Shown: positions 23,601 to 35,043 of the stretch, one piece after another
Position numbering within the stretch: the first letter of the stretch is position 1
Layout of the letters: each line of letters starts with the position of its first letter
Source of the DNA: Ustulina deusta
Taxonomy: Eukaryota; Ascomycota; Sordariomycetes; Xylariales; Xylariaceae
DNA length: 64,000 nucleotides
Direction: 5' to 3'
Assembly: GCA_023159155.1 (NCBI GenBank)
Contig: JAJNNX010000040.1
Location: forward strand, 124,001 to 188,000
Translations under genes and position numbers: made by a program
Notes under the pieces: generated by a model
What the model was told of the DNA's origin: nothing
Databases searched by the model: none
What the model saw: only the letters and a program-made list of their open reading frames with translations

Positions 23601-25900
23601 CCTAGGCATACTACACCACCTATGTCCCGTATCTAGATAATTTATTCGCAGGCACCACAGAACATGATAGCTCTCTACTTTAGGCACATCAAGGTTGCCT
23701 ATTTATAGGATGGCCGATAACCTGCGTGTTTTGATTTACACTAGACGGACGAGATGGCTAACAGTGCTCTGGCGGTTTTGTTGGTCTGCGACAAGGCACC
23801 TGCTGTCATTTTTACCTAAGTGAATCACTACAGTATTATTTTGTTCGCGATATACCTATGTCCACCAGGCACAGACTTAGTATTTATCTCGGGGTTTCGG
23901 GGCTTTGTAAGTTCTGCTTGCCGTAAAGCTGACATAAGGGGGCTCAATTTAGCCTGCAAGATATCGGTAGTCCGTACCCTGGAAATGCCTGACATTTTGG
24001 TATATCGGTACCGGCATCGTACTCTATTTACTATGTAGGTAGGGAGGTACTATTCTATAAAATACCGTACGATTTATCACACACACCGTATTGCTCGACA
24101 AGTACCTCGAGTAAAACATTTATTACAGGCTACAGTTCGGTAATTGCCTTTTCCTATTATAATGACTAAATAGGCTAAGTGAGTAGGTGGTGGAGGTAGA
24201 GTCTGCGCAGTAGGGTATGTAGTACACGTAAGGCTTAGGTAAACATATGCATGCCTGGGTTCCTAGGATATGGGCTACTGGCAGAGACATGGCATTAACT
24301 TGGTAGCATTATCTAAACCCAGTTGGTAAGGTCGGAATTGCCAGTGAGGATCCAGCAAACAATGAAAAGCACAGTTGAGAGCCTACACGTGTACTACTGG
24401 TTGCTGGCTAGTGCAGTTTGCTGGATATATATCAAACACATCGCATTTCAGGTAGTGCACCTCATGTAAGCCAGGTATATTTCCACTACGCTATTACCTA
24501 AGGTAGTGTAGTATCATTATTACTAGCGACTACACCACTGTCCGCGCCGGTCGGTGCTAGCCTTCAATACCTTTTCCTTTTTCCATTTTCTCTGTACCCA
24601 CATGCTGACAAACCAACCCGAACCCCAGTTTTATTACTGGCGCCACGGAGCTTGTCTTCTGCCTACCTAGCGTGCCTACCTATCATCTCTCCTGCCATCT
24701 ATCAGACAAATCGGGCACCCACGCGACAGGACACCTACACGCAGCCCGCAGCGCGAACAACCCCCCACTGCTGCACCTGAGGTCGTGTATGTATCAAGTA
24801 CCTAGCAAAACCACCAGCTTCAAGCTTCAAGTGTAGCGTGTACTAGTGTCGTGTAGATACACCACTACACTGCCTACCTCCTCCCTTTGGTTTGTACGTG
24901 TACAGTTCACGCACAAGCCCTTTCTCCTATTCTCCATTATCTGCCCTCTCGTCCTTACCATAGCGGGGGATCGACGCCTCAGGCTTGTCCCTTTCTTCTC
25001 TTAGGCCCTTTGCCCTTCAAAACTTGCCTCTGTCGCAAGTCATATGAACCCTTCTCTCGTCTCATCTATCGACCTGGCAACCTGACCGCGCTGCTTATCA
25101 TATCATTGTCCTGCCCCTGCCCCGTCCTTGTCCTTGCGCCCACCGAGTGACGCGCAGCTCTGGACGGTCGAGGTTGGATTCCGCTGTCAGCCATCGGCAA
25201 ATCGAACCAACTGCCCAGCCCAGCCCGGCACGCCTTCGTATCACCCAACTTTGTACCTGGCCTCGCCTCAGCACCGTGGCAGCGAGAACCCAGTGGCGAC
25301 CGCCTGCCTTAGGTACCGCACAGCATATCCGGACCGCCAGGGCAAACGAACGGGCTTACTCACCCATCCTCTACTTCCGGCCCTGTACCCAAGTACCGCA
25401 GTACTTGTTCTCTGTCTTGCCGAGCTGTACCGACTGTAACTTCGTGGATACATGCATAACACTACATGGCATAGTACCTACGCTACCCAGCTTCCTTGTC
25501 GATCCTTACAGTACAGGCCACAGGCCACAGGAGACTTTGCACGGGAGATATAGTAGTGCCCACCAAGATCTGCCAGATACTAGAGTCTGGAGTTTATTAC
25601 GATACAATACCACCATACCGCCGTCGACGTCCAAACCATCGTTGGCTGTCTCTCTTCCCAGGTACGGGACTCCAGGTAGGTCGGTATTCACTATCTACAC
25701 TACTGCATCACACCACCTACGCCTACATATACAGACGGCATTATACCCTGTGTATACTACCTCCCTATGTATCTCCATCCCACGGCATACGTCTACATAG
25801 TATAGTGTGCCTCCCGTCCACGGTACATCGTGATCTCTAGTAAGGCCCTTGCACGATTGGACCGTCTAGGTCTGAGCCGCTTGGCCGTTTGTCATCGTCG

Positions 25901-25935
25901 CCCATCTCCCATCTTCCATCTCCCATCTCCCATCT
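25901..25935. repeat. 7-bp tandem repeat (CCCATCT x5)
   Basis: Five units of CCCATCT; the third starts with T instead of C. It lies in the presumed leader of the bZIP gene. Confidence 0.9.
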
Positions 25936-26156
25936 CCCCTCCGGAGCGGCCAGCGGATGCCCAGGTCCGCTCCCACTTGACCACGTATTGCCGGAGCTGA
26001 CGGAATGTTTCCTAGGTAGACGGCACTGCATCTCGCATTGTATTAGTACGCTCTGTATTAGCATAATTCGCAGTCCTGCGTCCGCCCGCGCCGCCGCACT
26101 CTGGGCTCTCTCTCCGCGTCTCCGTCTCGCCTCGATGCTGAGTCAGCAACTTCAAC

Positions 26157-27900
26157 ATGCAGAATAACACTAACTCGAGCGGTATGTTGGCCTGCTTCCT
26201 AGCTTATCCGATCTCCCCCATCCCCTTGTCCCATTACGTATAGTTATTCCCCGATCCCATCGCCAAACCCACATGCACAATGCACAACAGCCACATCACG
26301 CCCACTTCCATGATATGTCCGCGCCCCCTCCACTGGGTGCCCACACCTCTCCTCCCTCTCGCCGTGATGTGTGCGAGCGGCACCCCCTCCCCCCTGCTAT
26401 ACCGTTTAATCCCTCCCCCGGTTGGCTTGCACTAGTACCACATTACATTAATATGTAATCACGCATACCTGCTTCGTGGGAGCATTGGAAGCTTGTCGGC
26501 GTTAAGTCTTGACGCTGTTGGAGAACGCGTCCCAATAAAATCCCGTCTATCTGCTCATCCGGCTCACTCGCCTCCTACTGGCATTAGGGCTCTGTTGAAG
26601 TCTTGCACCTACGTCCTCCCTGTACTTATTGTCGACGTCTATTGTTTCTTTCGAGCTCCAACACTTTGTTGGCTCCTCGCTCTCCCACGCCCTATCGATG
26701 TAGCAGGGCCAAAATACACACCCGCTTCTCAACTAAGGACTGACGTGATTGCTGCTATCCAGAAAACCTGGACTTGCCTGCAAAACCCGTCTTCGGTCCA
26801 AGTCATTATAGTCAACCGGCATCTCAAGCAAATCCAGCCTCAATAGCGACTGACGCTGCCCGGGCTCCCATACCGCAGCCTGCGCTACCGCCGTCACAGC
26901 CGCATGGCTACGTCGATCCCGGGTTAGACACGCAGTCCCATCTCCACCCGCATCTCAGATCTGCATCATCCGGTCTGGCATCGGATATGATGCAGAGAGG
27001 GGCCTCATCGACGTCCGAAGAACTCGGTCCCGTGTCTAGTTCGCCAACTGCTTCCACCATGGCCGCGCAAGGCATAATAGCGCATGAGCCTGATGACTCA
27101 ATTACCGATGGGCGAAAGGCAAAGCGAGAGTTATCACAATCAAAGCGAGCTGCTCAAAACAGAGCTGCACAGGTCAGTATCCGGTTCTATTGTCACCCAT
27201 CCAGCGGTTTTACGACTCTTCGCTCGCTAGCCCTATGCTATGGATTAGACGAGCGACTTGGCAGCTGGCACACCACCTTCATAAATTCTTCTACCTTCAC
27301 TTCGACTTCCGGTTAATTGTTGCTCGAGACGCACTATGCCATCCCTTATGGTGTGAGGACTGGTGAAGACGCTTTAGCGACTACCGAGTTTATAGACGGA
27401 TGTCCTAATATTTAACATTACGCAAGCTAACATTCCAGTAGCGTGCCTTTCGGCAAAGAAAAGAGCATTACATCAAGAAGCTTGAGCAGCAAGTAAGGGA
27501 CTATGGGGAGATGGAGCATACGTACAAGGCTATCCAGAACGACAACTATGCTCTTCGAGAGTATGTTATTCAATTACAATCTCGACTTTTGGACCTACAA
27601 GTAGAGCTCCCGCAGCCTCCCCCCAACGTAAATATCGCACCTCCAAGCGCACCAAGTGCTACACGGCAGCCGCACAACAATGCTCCTGTAGAGCCGGCCG
27701 CAAATGCCACTTCTGCTGGGACTTTGGCAGATGTTGCCGCGGCTGTAGCAGGTTTAAGAGCTAGAGAACCTATGGCGGAAGGAAACTACGCTAAATCGAC
27801 GTTCAAGAGCGAAAATGCCGCGTCTTCACATCCTAACGATGAGATTCGAAGGCAGCTTCAGGTGGATGGGTTACCACCACCTTCTTCACTACGGGCTTAG
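26157..27900 (+). CDS. kapC: KapC-like bZIP transcription factor
   Basis: Join of 26157-26181, 26763-27172 and 27442-27900; 297 aa. The product is a nuclear DNA-binding protein of the fungal AP-1-like group. The basic region is KRAAQNRAAQ/RAFRQRKEHYIKKLE (136-160), split by an intron exactly after the NRAAQ block, followed by a leucine zipper with heptads through LQSRLLDLQVEL. An N-terminal low-complexity Pro/Gln/His/Ser region resembles KapC of Aspergillus. The first exon (MQNNTNSS plus one base) is inferred: its GTATGT donor and the ATCCAG acceptor at 26761-26762 keep frame into ENLDLPAKP. If wrong, translation starts inside exon 2. The exon 1 intron is 581 nt. Upstream DNA is pyrimidine-rich, as in long leaders of fungal regulators. 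Confidence 0.85.
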
Positions 27901-29253
27901 CAAGGGGTGAGGAGGAAATCAGGTCATGAGGCTTTAAGTCACCGAGACAAGGAAGACACAAGATTCAATCAGGCTAGATGAAGGTGGACACAAACTACCT
28001 CATTTGGAGCTCCAGCTCACGGAGCGAAGAGCATGAGATGATGAGAAAGCGCGAGACGCTTCGGATTGTCGGGGAAAAGAAATGGTCGCGGGATATAGAC
28101 AGACTGGAGGGAACTGATGAGAAAGCATCGAGTTCGGTCCTATGCGGGTCCCAACCCCCCAGCAATGGCGTTAAGGATTCGCATCACGGTCGGATGATGC
28201 AGGTATCATTCTTGGGGTCGGGCGTTCCGGTCTGCCCTACTTATTCATGGTAGATATGGGCGATCACTTACATAATTGGGGTCCATGTACAGCAACGCAA
28301 AGTACTTGTTTCTGACGCGTTGAAATCAACAACGGCTCTTCGCTTATCACGTATGTCCAGGTGTCTAAAGTAGTGTATGTAGCTTTAGAGTATGTACTAC
28401 CCTCCTAGGTAGCGAGCATGGGGGTGTGGATCGAAGCTAGAGAGATATTGCTTAATATCACGATCAACAAATCTTATGTCAGCGCCAACCGCGGAACAGC
28501 AGTGGAGCTTTTACTCTTTCCCTACCTAATGTCGCGACGAGACTAGCTTGCCCGCCCAGGTGCGTTTTAAGGCATTGATAACGTAGTATGGGTTCTCAAT
28601 AGTGCCGAGGAGAAATGTGAAACCGCTTTGTCGGGAAAATATGAACAAAAAATCATACAGTTGTACATGTCTCTCACGGGCGAGTTCCTTCCCTTCTGTC
28701 TCTAGCTTTTTGATCGCCTTACTACGCTAATTCGAGCCAGTGGTTTTTTGTTTTGTCTAGTAAGATAGAAATCCCACCCCTCCCCCAGAAACGCCCTTCG
28801 TAACATCCTGCGCCTCCCAAAATTCTCGAGGCCATATTTCCCGATGGTTGTCGGTGAAGAGCTCATTTTACGGGTACGAATTACCCATGTCATGTTCCTA
28901 ATATGTCGTCAGTACGGTTCGCGGGAAATGCCTATGTGAGAATCGGGGGTTATGTAGCGAGAGCTAAACACTTCGTGTTGCGTAATGTAACGGGATGAGT
29001 AATGAAATGGAATAGGAAAATTCGGTGGACCCCTATTTTTTTCTCCCAACGTGGGGGAGTGGGCCAGGAAGGGGGTGGCATAACGCAGCCTATCAACCTC
29101 AGGCCGCCTCTGCGGGTTGGTCTATATCGGGTGAATGGACGGGTGCGCACATTTTACTAAGCACGTCGCGCCAAGGTGACCGAGTCCCGACGGCTAGGGA
29201 GAACAGACGAAGATTTGCTGACACATCATAGCGCGGAAGCTAAGCAGAGGGAG
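27901..29253. other. Intergenic, convergent 3' ends
   Basis: Between the bZIP (+) and ARP5 (-) 3' ends. Frames are short, with nothing recognisable. The segment 29100-29253 may include a last short ARP5 exon (see findings). Confidence 0.5.
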
Positions 29254-31632
29254 CTAGACAGAGGGTTGACTACTTACCTTGAGATAATCCTGCCCTTTCT
29301 CCTGGTACTCAGCCTTGGTGACCGTGGCTATTTTCCACGCCGGCGTCCCAACCCATTGTGCAGCGCCTCGCCACGCGTCAAGAAATGCGTCGCTAGCTCT
29401 TCGAATTTGCAACGGTGAGTCGGCGGGTAGAAGAGGTATGAGTCCTTGCCGCAGCCGGTAGTCGAAGTTCTCGTAGATTGTATTACCACCGGTTAAGAAG
29501 ATGTCGCGGAGGAAGTCGTCGCGATTGATTCCACTCAGTCCAACCAGTCGTTGAGTCAGAATGTCTCCGGTGATCTCGATAAGACCAGCTTGGTCGATGC
29601 CTGCGATGGATGGTTGGAAGACGACCTCTGGCACCCTTATACGCTCGACATTGAGGTGTATCTGATGTATTTCGGCTTGCGAGCTGGCGTCGAATGGCCG
29701 TGGTCCACGCATGAAGGCATGAAGCAAACTTTTGTTCCAATCGTTTTGCGCCGCCCAGGTGTGTTCATGCGTAAAGTTCGGATCGTATCGAAGTAAGTCT
29801 TCCTCGAGCGTATTAAGAGTAGTCCCGAGATCCTCCTCTCCCTCCTCGTCATCGCTGCCCTCACCGACTGCTATTTGTCGGTACACCCCCCAGTCGTCAT
29901 CGTTGGCGCCGAAATTATCGTCGTCACCCCCACGCCGGCGTTTGCCTCTTGGACTATCCGAAGCAAGGTTTGCGATCGATTTCATACGCATCTGGGAAGC
30001 GAGTGACTTGCGATTCCCAAGGTCAGCCTTGAGCCGCTCTCGCTCTTTGATTTTTTGTAGAGTGTTTTCGCGGGCTATACGCTTCTCTTCCAACCAGCCT
30101 TCCAAGTTGTTCTCTCGACGCTCTCGATCTAATCGCTCTTCTTCAACTGCTCGTGCCCTCTCCGCCTCCTTTTCGGCCTTGGCACGAGCCCGTGCTTCAT
30201 GATTTGACTTCAAGAGTCGCTGGTGTCTTTTGGTCTTTAGGCCCGCTTCGTCGAGTTCTTCGTCAGGAACTTCAAGAAGGCTGAAATCTGGAACTTCTTG
30301 TTCTTCCTCGGGATCCCCACCAACATCTTTAGTCCGAGCGCGTTTGATCGATTTTTCGAGGTCCTTAATGGTGCGCTCGAGGTGCGCTTCGTCTTTCATC
30401 TCCTCCGCGTCAAGTAGGCGTTTTGTCTCCTTCTTGTTTGCGTCTGTGAGCTTTTCTGCGAGCTTCTTGTAATATTCTAGCTCTTGCTCTTTCCGCATAA
30501 GCTTGTCCAGGCGCATTTTAGCGGCCTGTTCCTGTAGTCGCCGACCGCTCTCCTTCTTGCGCTCCGCTATCCGTGCTAGCTCCTCCTCGCTCTTCTGGAT
30601 GACGACCTCTTCCGTAAAGGGATACTGAATGACAATGTCCCGATCTTCTAATCCTGTCCAATCCAAATATGACCTTAACTCATCGTCGTATGCTTTCGAT
30701 ACATAACAGTGATCGCGCACCATATTCTCGGCTTGTGAAGCATTAAGCTTGCCTGGGAAGGCCGGGTATTTCAATCGGGCTAGCTTTAGGAGGTACTCTG
30801 CAGCATGCCAGCCACCCCAGTTGAGTCGAATGGCCTGGGCTAGCACGGCCTTGGAGTTGTAGACAGGTATGACATGGGTCGAGCTGTAGGAAGACGACAC
30901 GATCAACCCAGTCCGGCCCTTATTGTATCGGTATGAAAAGAGAGAATCGATTCCGGTGGCGAGGGATGGGGCGCCGTAGCACTCGAATATGATCTCATTC
31001 ATTGCTGTTCAACATGGTTAGGAGTGCTTGAAGGCAATAAGACAGTCGATAGCTAAACACGTACACTTTCGTGAATATGGTAGATTTGCAACAGCTTCGG
31101 TCATGACAATAGGGAACTCGATGGAACCCTCGGCATCGTTCATACCGAGCTTGAGAAAAGTCCAGTCCAGGACGTGCTCTTCGACGTCCCAATTGCTGAC
31201 TATGCCAGTGCCCAGCTCGAAAGCGTTTCGGATGTGCCCTTTGGCATTGGTATCGGCATAACAGTCATAGCCTGCAAAAGAGTAGGTTTTGCCCAGTTTC
31301 CGATCTCTATACTTGGCCATGATGGGTGGTATACTGAGTCGGGGCGCCGATTCGAAGGACCAACCAGCTCGGACGGCGGAGGAACCTGGCGCATACGTTC
31401 AAATCAGATCTGTTCAAGAGAAGAATTGGGAAGGGCGAGTCAAACCGTTGTCGATGACTATGGCAACCGAGCCCTCCGGCTTTGCAAGGGCTTTCTCTCG
31501 TCCATCGGGCTGAGAGGCGGCATGCTTCTCGAACTTGGTCTCCTTGACATTGAAAATGCGTGCGGGCGGGTATGTCTTCTCCTCTCGCACGGGCAAGGGG
31601 GGCATGGGAGTGTCGACGGCCGACGGCGCCAT
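29254..31632 (-). CDS. ARP5: Actin-related protein 5, INO80 complex subunit
   Basis: Join of 29254-31004, 31065-31385 and 31446-31632; 752 aa. Arp5 is a nuclear actin-fold protein that, with Ies6, couples the INO80 ATPase to nucleosome sliding. Visible parts: the N-terminal nucleotide-binding start VAIVIDNGSSAVRAGWSFES (split by intron 1), EHVLDWTFLKLGM, NEIIFECYGAPSLATGIDSL, a long charged coiled-coil insertion (about 305-540, rich in Glu/Lys/Arg) typical of Arp5, an acidic KRRRGGDDDNF segment, and the actin C-terminal fold with FLTGGNTIYENF and WRGAAQW. The stop used follows KVSSQPSV, but a perfect GTAAGT lies just after QDYLK, so the true C-terminus may come from another exon. DAD4 lies about 850 bp upstream on the same strand. 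Confidence 0.92.
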
Positions 31633-32479
31633 GGTGATGATGTCGATGTCCGTGGGTTTGGATTACACGTGTTGGAGAAGAAGACGTTGGAGATTGGTCA
31701 TGGCGAGGTGTGTGGCAGACTTCGATAGGCTTTGTCGGGACAAATAACGTGCACCCGATCGATCACAGGTATGCCTGGGGTTGGATGGTGGATGGTGGAT
31801 GGCGTTGGGAGAACGAGTTCAATGGGGAGGTTGGTGCTTGTTCATTCGATGGCCAAGTCAAACAGCTGGCCGAAGCTTTGGAGCTTGTGTTGGTGGTTAT
31901 CGCACTTCCCAATTATTACCCTTCCCTCGCCCCATCGCATCTAGCGAACACAAGGCTGACCAGGCAGGCGGCCTGCCTGTACTGCAGAGCAACAGCAGCA
32001 TCATTTTGTAGCGCGATCCAATCATGACTTTTGTATTGAAAGTGGAGTCTCGGTTCTGGTGGTAGCACCCCGGACGGCAGGCATTTATTGTAGGTTAGGT
32101 ACCTTGGCATGCTGTACCGGGAGGTATCCTACCTCTGTACTTAACCATGTGCGTACATAAGTCAGGCATTTTCCCTCGTTGGAGCGTAGGTAGGTACCTA
32201 GGTACCTATTTAGTTACATTGTTACTAGCTGTGTACCAACTATTACAAGAACACAAGAACGCAAAAACAACATTTAGGCAAATTCATCCATGATATATGT
32301 GATATACTAGATATGGAGTATATCATGAATATTTATTATTTTTCATGCCACGAGCCAAAGGTGCACTCTAGCATGTATCTTGCAACTGAACCAGACAGCA
32401 AGCCGTTATTGTTTTTGCAGAAGCTAAGTAGGTACCAAGTCCTACCAACACGGTGAATCTTGCATTTCACCCCTGCTAT
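31633..32479. other. Intergenic, ARP5 upstream / DAD4 downstream
   Basis: About 850 bp. Contains a GGATGGT x3 minisatellite at 31783-31803 and TACCTA words at 32095-32215. No gene seen. Confidence 0.6.
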
Positions 32480-32961
32480 TCATGACGGTTCTTTTAGATT
32501 GTCCGTAGCTGTAACCAGTACAGTTAATAAGGCCATAAGCTGAATGAAGGAGAAAGGAGAAAGCTAAATAAATACCTTCAAGGTGGAACAAGACGTTGGA
32601 TTGGTAGTTTTTGAACATCTGCGCCACCAGCTCGATGTTCATGTTCTGGACATTGATATCCTTTTATTTTAAACGGTTAGGCTGGGTGTTTAGTTTCGCG
32701 CAATCGGATTCCCTCGCTCTTACTTGCAAACTTTTGTTCATCACAACGATAGCTTCGTTGAGTTTCTCCTACATAGCTGTGAGCTTCGGAGGTCTTGGCG
32801 GCTGTTCTGCTACCACGGGGCTTTGGCGCGAGGTCCACTTACAACATTGGTGATGATGCGCGACAAGAGGAGGTTCTGCTGGTGCTCGTGCGGGCTCTCC
32901 TAGAATTCATGATTAGATCTTTCATGTCGTTTTGTGAATCTAGGGCAATAAGGCAAACCAT
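32480..32961 (-). CDS. DAD4: DASH complex subunit Dad4
   Basis: Join of 32480-32508, 32576-32660, 32724-32768, 32843-32899 and 32959-32961; 72 aa, exactly the family length. Dad4 is part of the ten-protein DASH/Dam1 ring that tethers kinetochores to spindle microtubules. The five small exons read [53 protein letters not shown] and ATDNLKEPS, matching Dad4 throughout. The ATG alone is exon 1: GTTTGC follows it at once, with a CTAAT branch site and TAG acceptor 59 nt on. All donors are good (GTAAGT, GTAAGA, GTATTT). Divergent from IES6. Confidence 0.93.
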
Positions 32962-33303
32962 TTTGAGGCTTGTGCGATGTAAGTCTTCTGTTGCAGCTGT
33001 GTTGATCGTGTACGAAGTAAAACAAAACTTAGTATTCAACCTGTCGGCCTTGGTGGTCTGAATCTGGATCTTATCCTGTATGCACCTTTCTACCTTCACC
33101 TACCTACGAGGGAGGTACTAGGTACATCCGAGGTAGCCATTATGTACCTAATCTAAGCGGTGAAGTCTGGCAGAATTGGCAAGTGTGGTCGCCGGGCTAC
33201 TTGATAGGGCTCAACAGCGAGACAACAACTCTCCCATATTTTCAATTCATACAAGGTGCTTACAATCTAGCACCATTTCAACCTATACACCTCCAACTTC
33301 AAG
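32962..33303. promoter_or_regulatory. Bidirectional promoter DAD4/IES6
   Basis: 342 bp separate the two divergent start codons, so both promoters must lie here. TACCTA words at 33100-33150. No specific factor site is claimed. Confidence 0.6.
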
Positions 33304-33891
33304 ATGTCTGCGCCTACGGAAGCTCAGATTGCCCATCAGGAGCTCATAGACCAGCTCGACATTCACTCGATCCACAAGAACTTCCGAAATCCGCACTGGC
33401 GACCGAATCAGCGGCGTAATAAGAACATCAAGACCATCGTCGGCGACGCATCTCGCAAAGAAGCATCTATGGCCGTCACACCACAAGATGACAGCGGCGC
33501 CGCCACACCAATGCAGGTTGACGAAAACGGGCTCTCCACAAGCGGCACGTCTACACCCACCCAGTCCGCCAATGGCTCCAACATCCAACCGAATCTTGCA
33601 CAAGCGTCGCGCAGTCTGTCGAAGCTGGTTCTAGAAAAGACCCTACGACCGAACGGCAGTGGTGCAACCGCGTCAGCTCCAACTGTCACATATACCAACA
33701 TCGAATCGGCGCCGTCCCTTGCACACACGAAGCGATACTGTGATGTTACAGGTCTCCCAGCGCCCTATCTAGACCCCAAGAGTAGACTACGGTATCATGA
33801 TAGGGAGGTATTTGGCTTCATTCGGACTTTGCCTCATGGCTCACCCGAGGTTTATCTGGAGGCTCGTGGAGCGCATACGATCTTGAAATGA
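33304..33891 (+). CDS. IES6: INO80 complex subunit Ies6 (YL1 C-terminal domain)
   Basis: Single exon, 195 aa. Ies6 binds Arp5 and forms the nucleosome-contacting module of INO80. The N-terminus has the family motif IHKNFRNPHWRPNQRRNKNI (residues 24-43). The middle is Ser/Thr/Gly-rich and probably disordered. The C-terminus is a YL1_C domain: KRYCDVTGLPAPYLDPKSRL and RYHDREVFGFIRTLP. Length is in the usual range. ARP5 lies under 2 kb away, with DAD4 in between. A start at 33304 is well placed, 3 bases after CTTCAAG, and no earlier in-frame ATG is needed. Confidence 0.94.
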   Translation: MSAPTEAQIAHQELIDQLDIHSIHKNFRNPHWRPNQRRNKNIKTIVGDASRKEASMAVTPQDDSGAATPMQVDENGLSTSGTSTPTQSANGSNIQPNLAQASRSLSKLVLEKTLRPNGSGATASAPTVTYTNIESAPSLAHTKRYCDVTGLPAPYLDPKSRLRYHDREVFGFIRTLPHGSPEVYLEARGAHTILK

Positions 33892-35043
33892 AGGCGCCTT
33901 CTCCCAACGCCCAGCTTCTGCAGGTTTTTTTCTACACTTCCGACCATGCATGATACTACCACTGCTACTATCGTAAGATCGCCATTGGATCTACATTGCG
34001 CCATGGCATTAGAATGCCGATACAACCGGCGAGGTGAATTGGCGAGGTGAGCTTGGTCATAGATGTCGAGGGTTCCATGGGGATAGAATGTTCGACCAAA
34101 AAGTCAAGCCTATCCTACGCACCAGTCGCCTTTCAGCGACCGAATGACAGGCATACGCTCCGGCTTAATCGTGATCGGGAAAAAAAGATGTTGTTCTCTG
34201 CCTGTAACTGACGGGTACCGAGAGCGAATGGAAGAGTCGCTCTCAGTGACCAAAGCTTCTGATAGCTTAGGACGCCGCGGCAGTGATATGGGAAGTGAAA
34301 ACAAGTAGTGGCAGGCGGGTTGTCGTTTGCAAACATTAGCCATCTATGCAGCCTACTTATTCTAATCCAAATGACTAATTTGGATCAGAAGCAGCGTGCT
34401 ACGATTTACCTTGACCGAGGTTCTGTGCATTGTGTGCAACCATGATCAACTCGCCATGGGAATAAGATTGATACACGTGGGTAATAATGTGTCGGATCCA
34501 ATGACGATATCTCAGATAATCATACGGGTATTCAGTGTCAAGAATACCACCTTGGGCAATATGAAGAATGGAGAAGGAAGAAATTTAATTGTAAGATAGG
34601 TCCGTGCAAGAAAATGCTTCTAAAACCGATGGGTGGTGTGGGTTTTTCATTGGCCTATCACTAGCCCAGATCGAGAGCGGCTCTTCTTGCTGTGGCGCGT
34701 GCCGAGCCACTTCCAAGCGCAGGCAGGCGCTGGGCGCGACAAGGGTTCTCGCGAACCCGTGTCCATCTTGGTGTCTGTCTATCAGGTACATCTAATCTAC
34801 CTCTATGTAATACATCGTGCATAATTAAACCACACCACAACCTACGATTTCGAATATTACAGCGCAAAGCCAGTCCCCTATGTGATCACGACACAGATCT
34901 GCGTTCACATAAAATCCTATCCGGAGTTTGAGAATCGGAATCTCGCCAGCTCGCCCGTACTCAGCCACGATCGAAGTCCGTCGCAGGACGAAACCTCCGA
35001 AATCAAGACACCTAGATAGATCCCGAGGGACTCACACGACAAG
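33892..35043. other. Intergenic IES6/GOT1
   Basis: About 1.15 kb with no supported gene. It holds the IES6 3' region and the GOT1 promoter. Confidence 0.6.

Larger units (their letters stand above)
18731..26156. other. 7.4-kb stretch without a recognised gene
   Basis: All frames are short and none has a recognisable domain or plausible splicing. Contents: a 19-base poly-C at 20629-20647 preceded by GGGGGGAGATTGG; many TACCTA/TAGGTA words at 23450-24060; long AT-rich stretches at 21200-22900. The last 1.5 kb (24550-26150) is pyrimidine-rich and probably the promoter and long leader of the bZIP gene that follows. Confidence 0.6.

Noticed and set aside
25147..25800. 217-codon frame upstream of the bZIP gene
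   Set aside because: Low-complexity Ser/Thr/Arg/His translation from C/T-rich DNA with no domain; treated as leader, not a gene.
29483..30472. Several opposite-strand and off-frame ORFs across ARP5
   Set aside because: Serine- or arginine-rich shadows of the charged coiled-coil insertion of ARP5.
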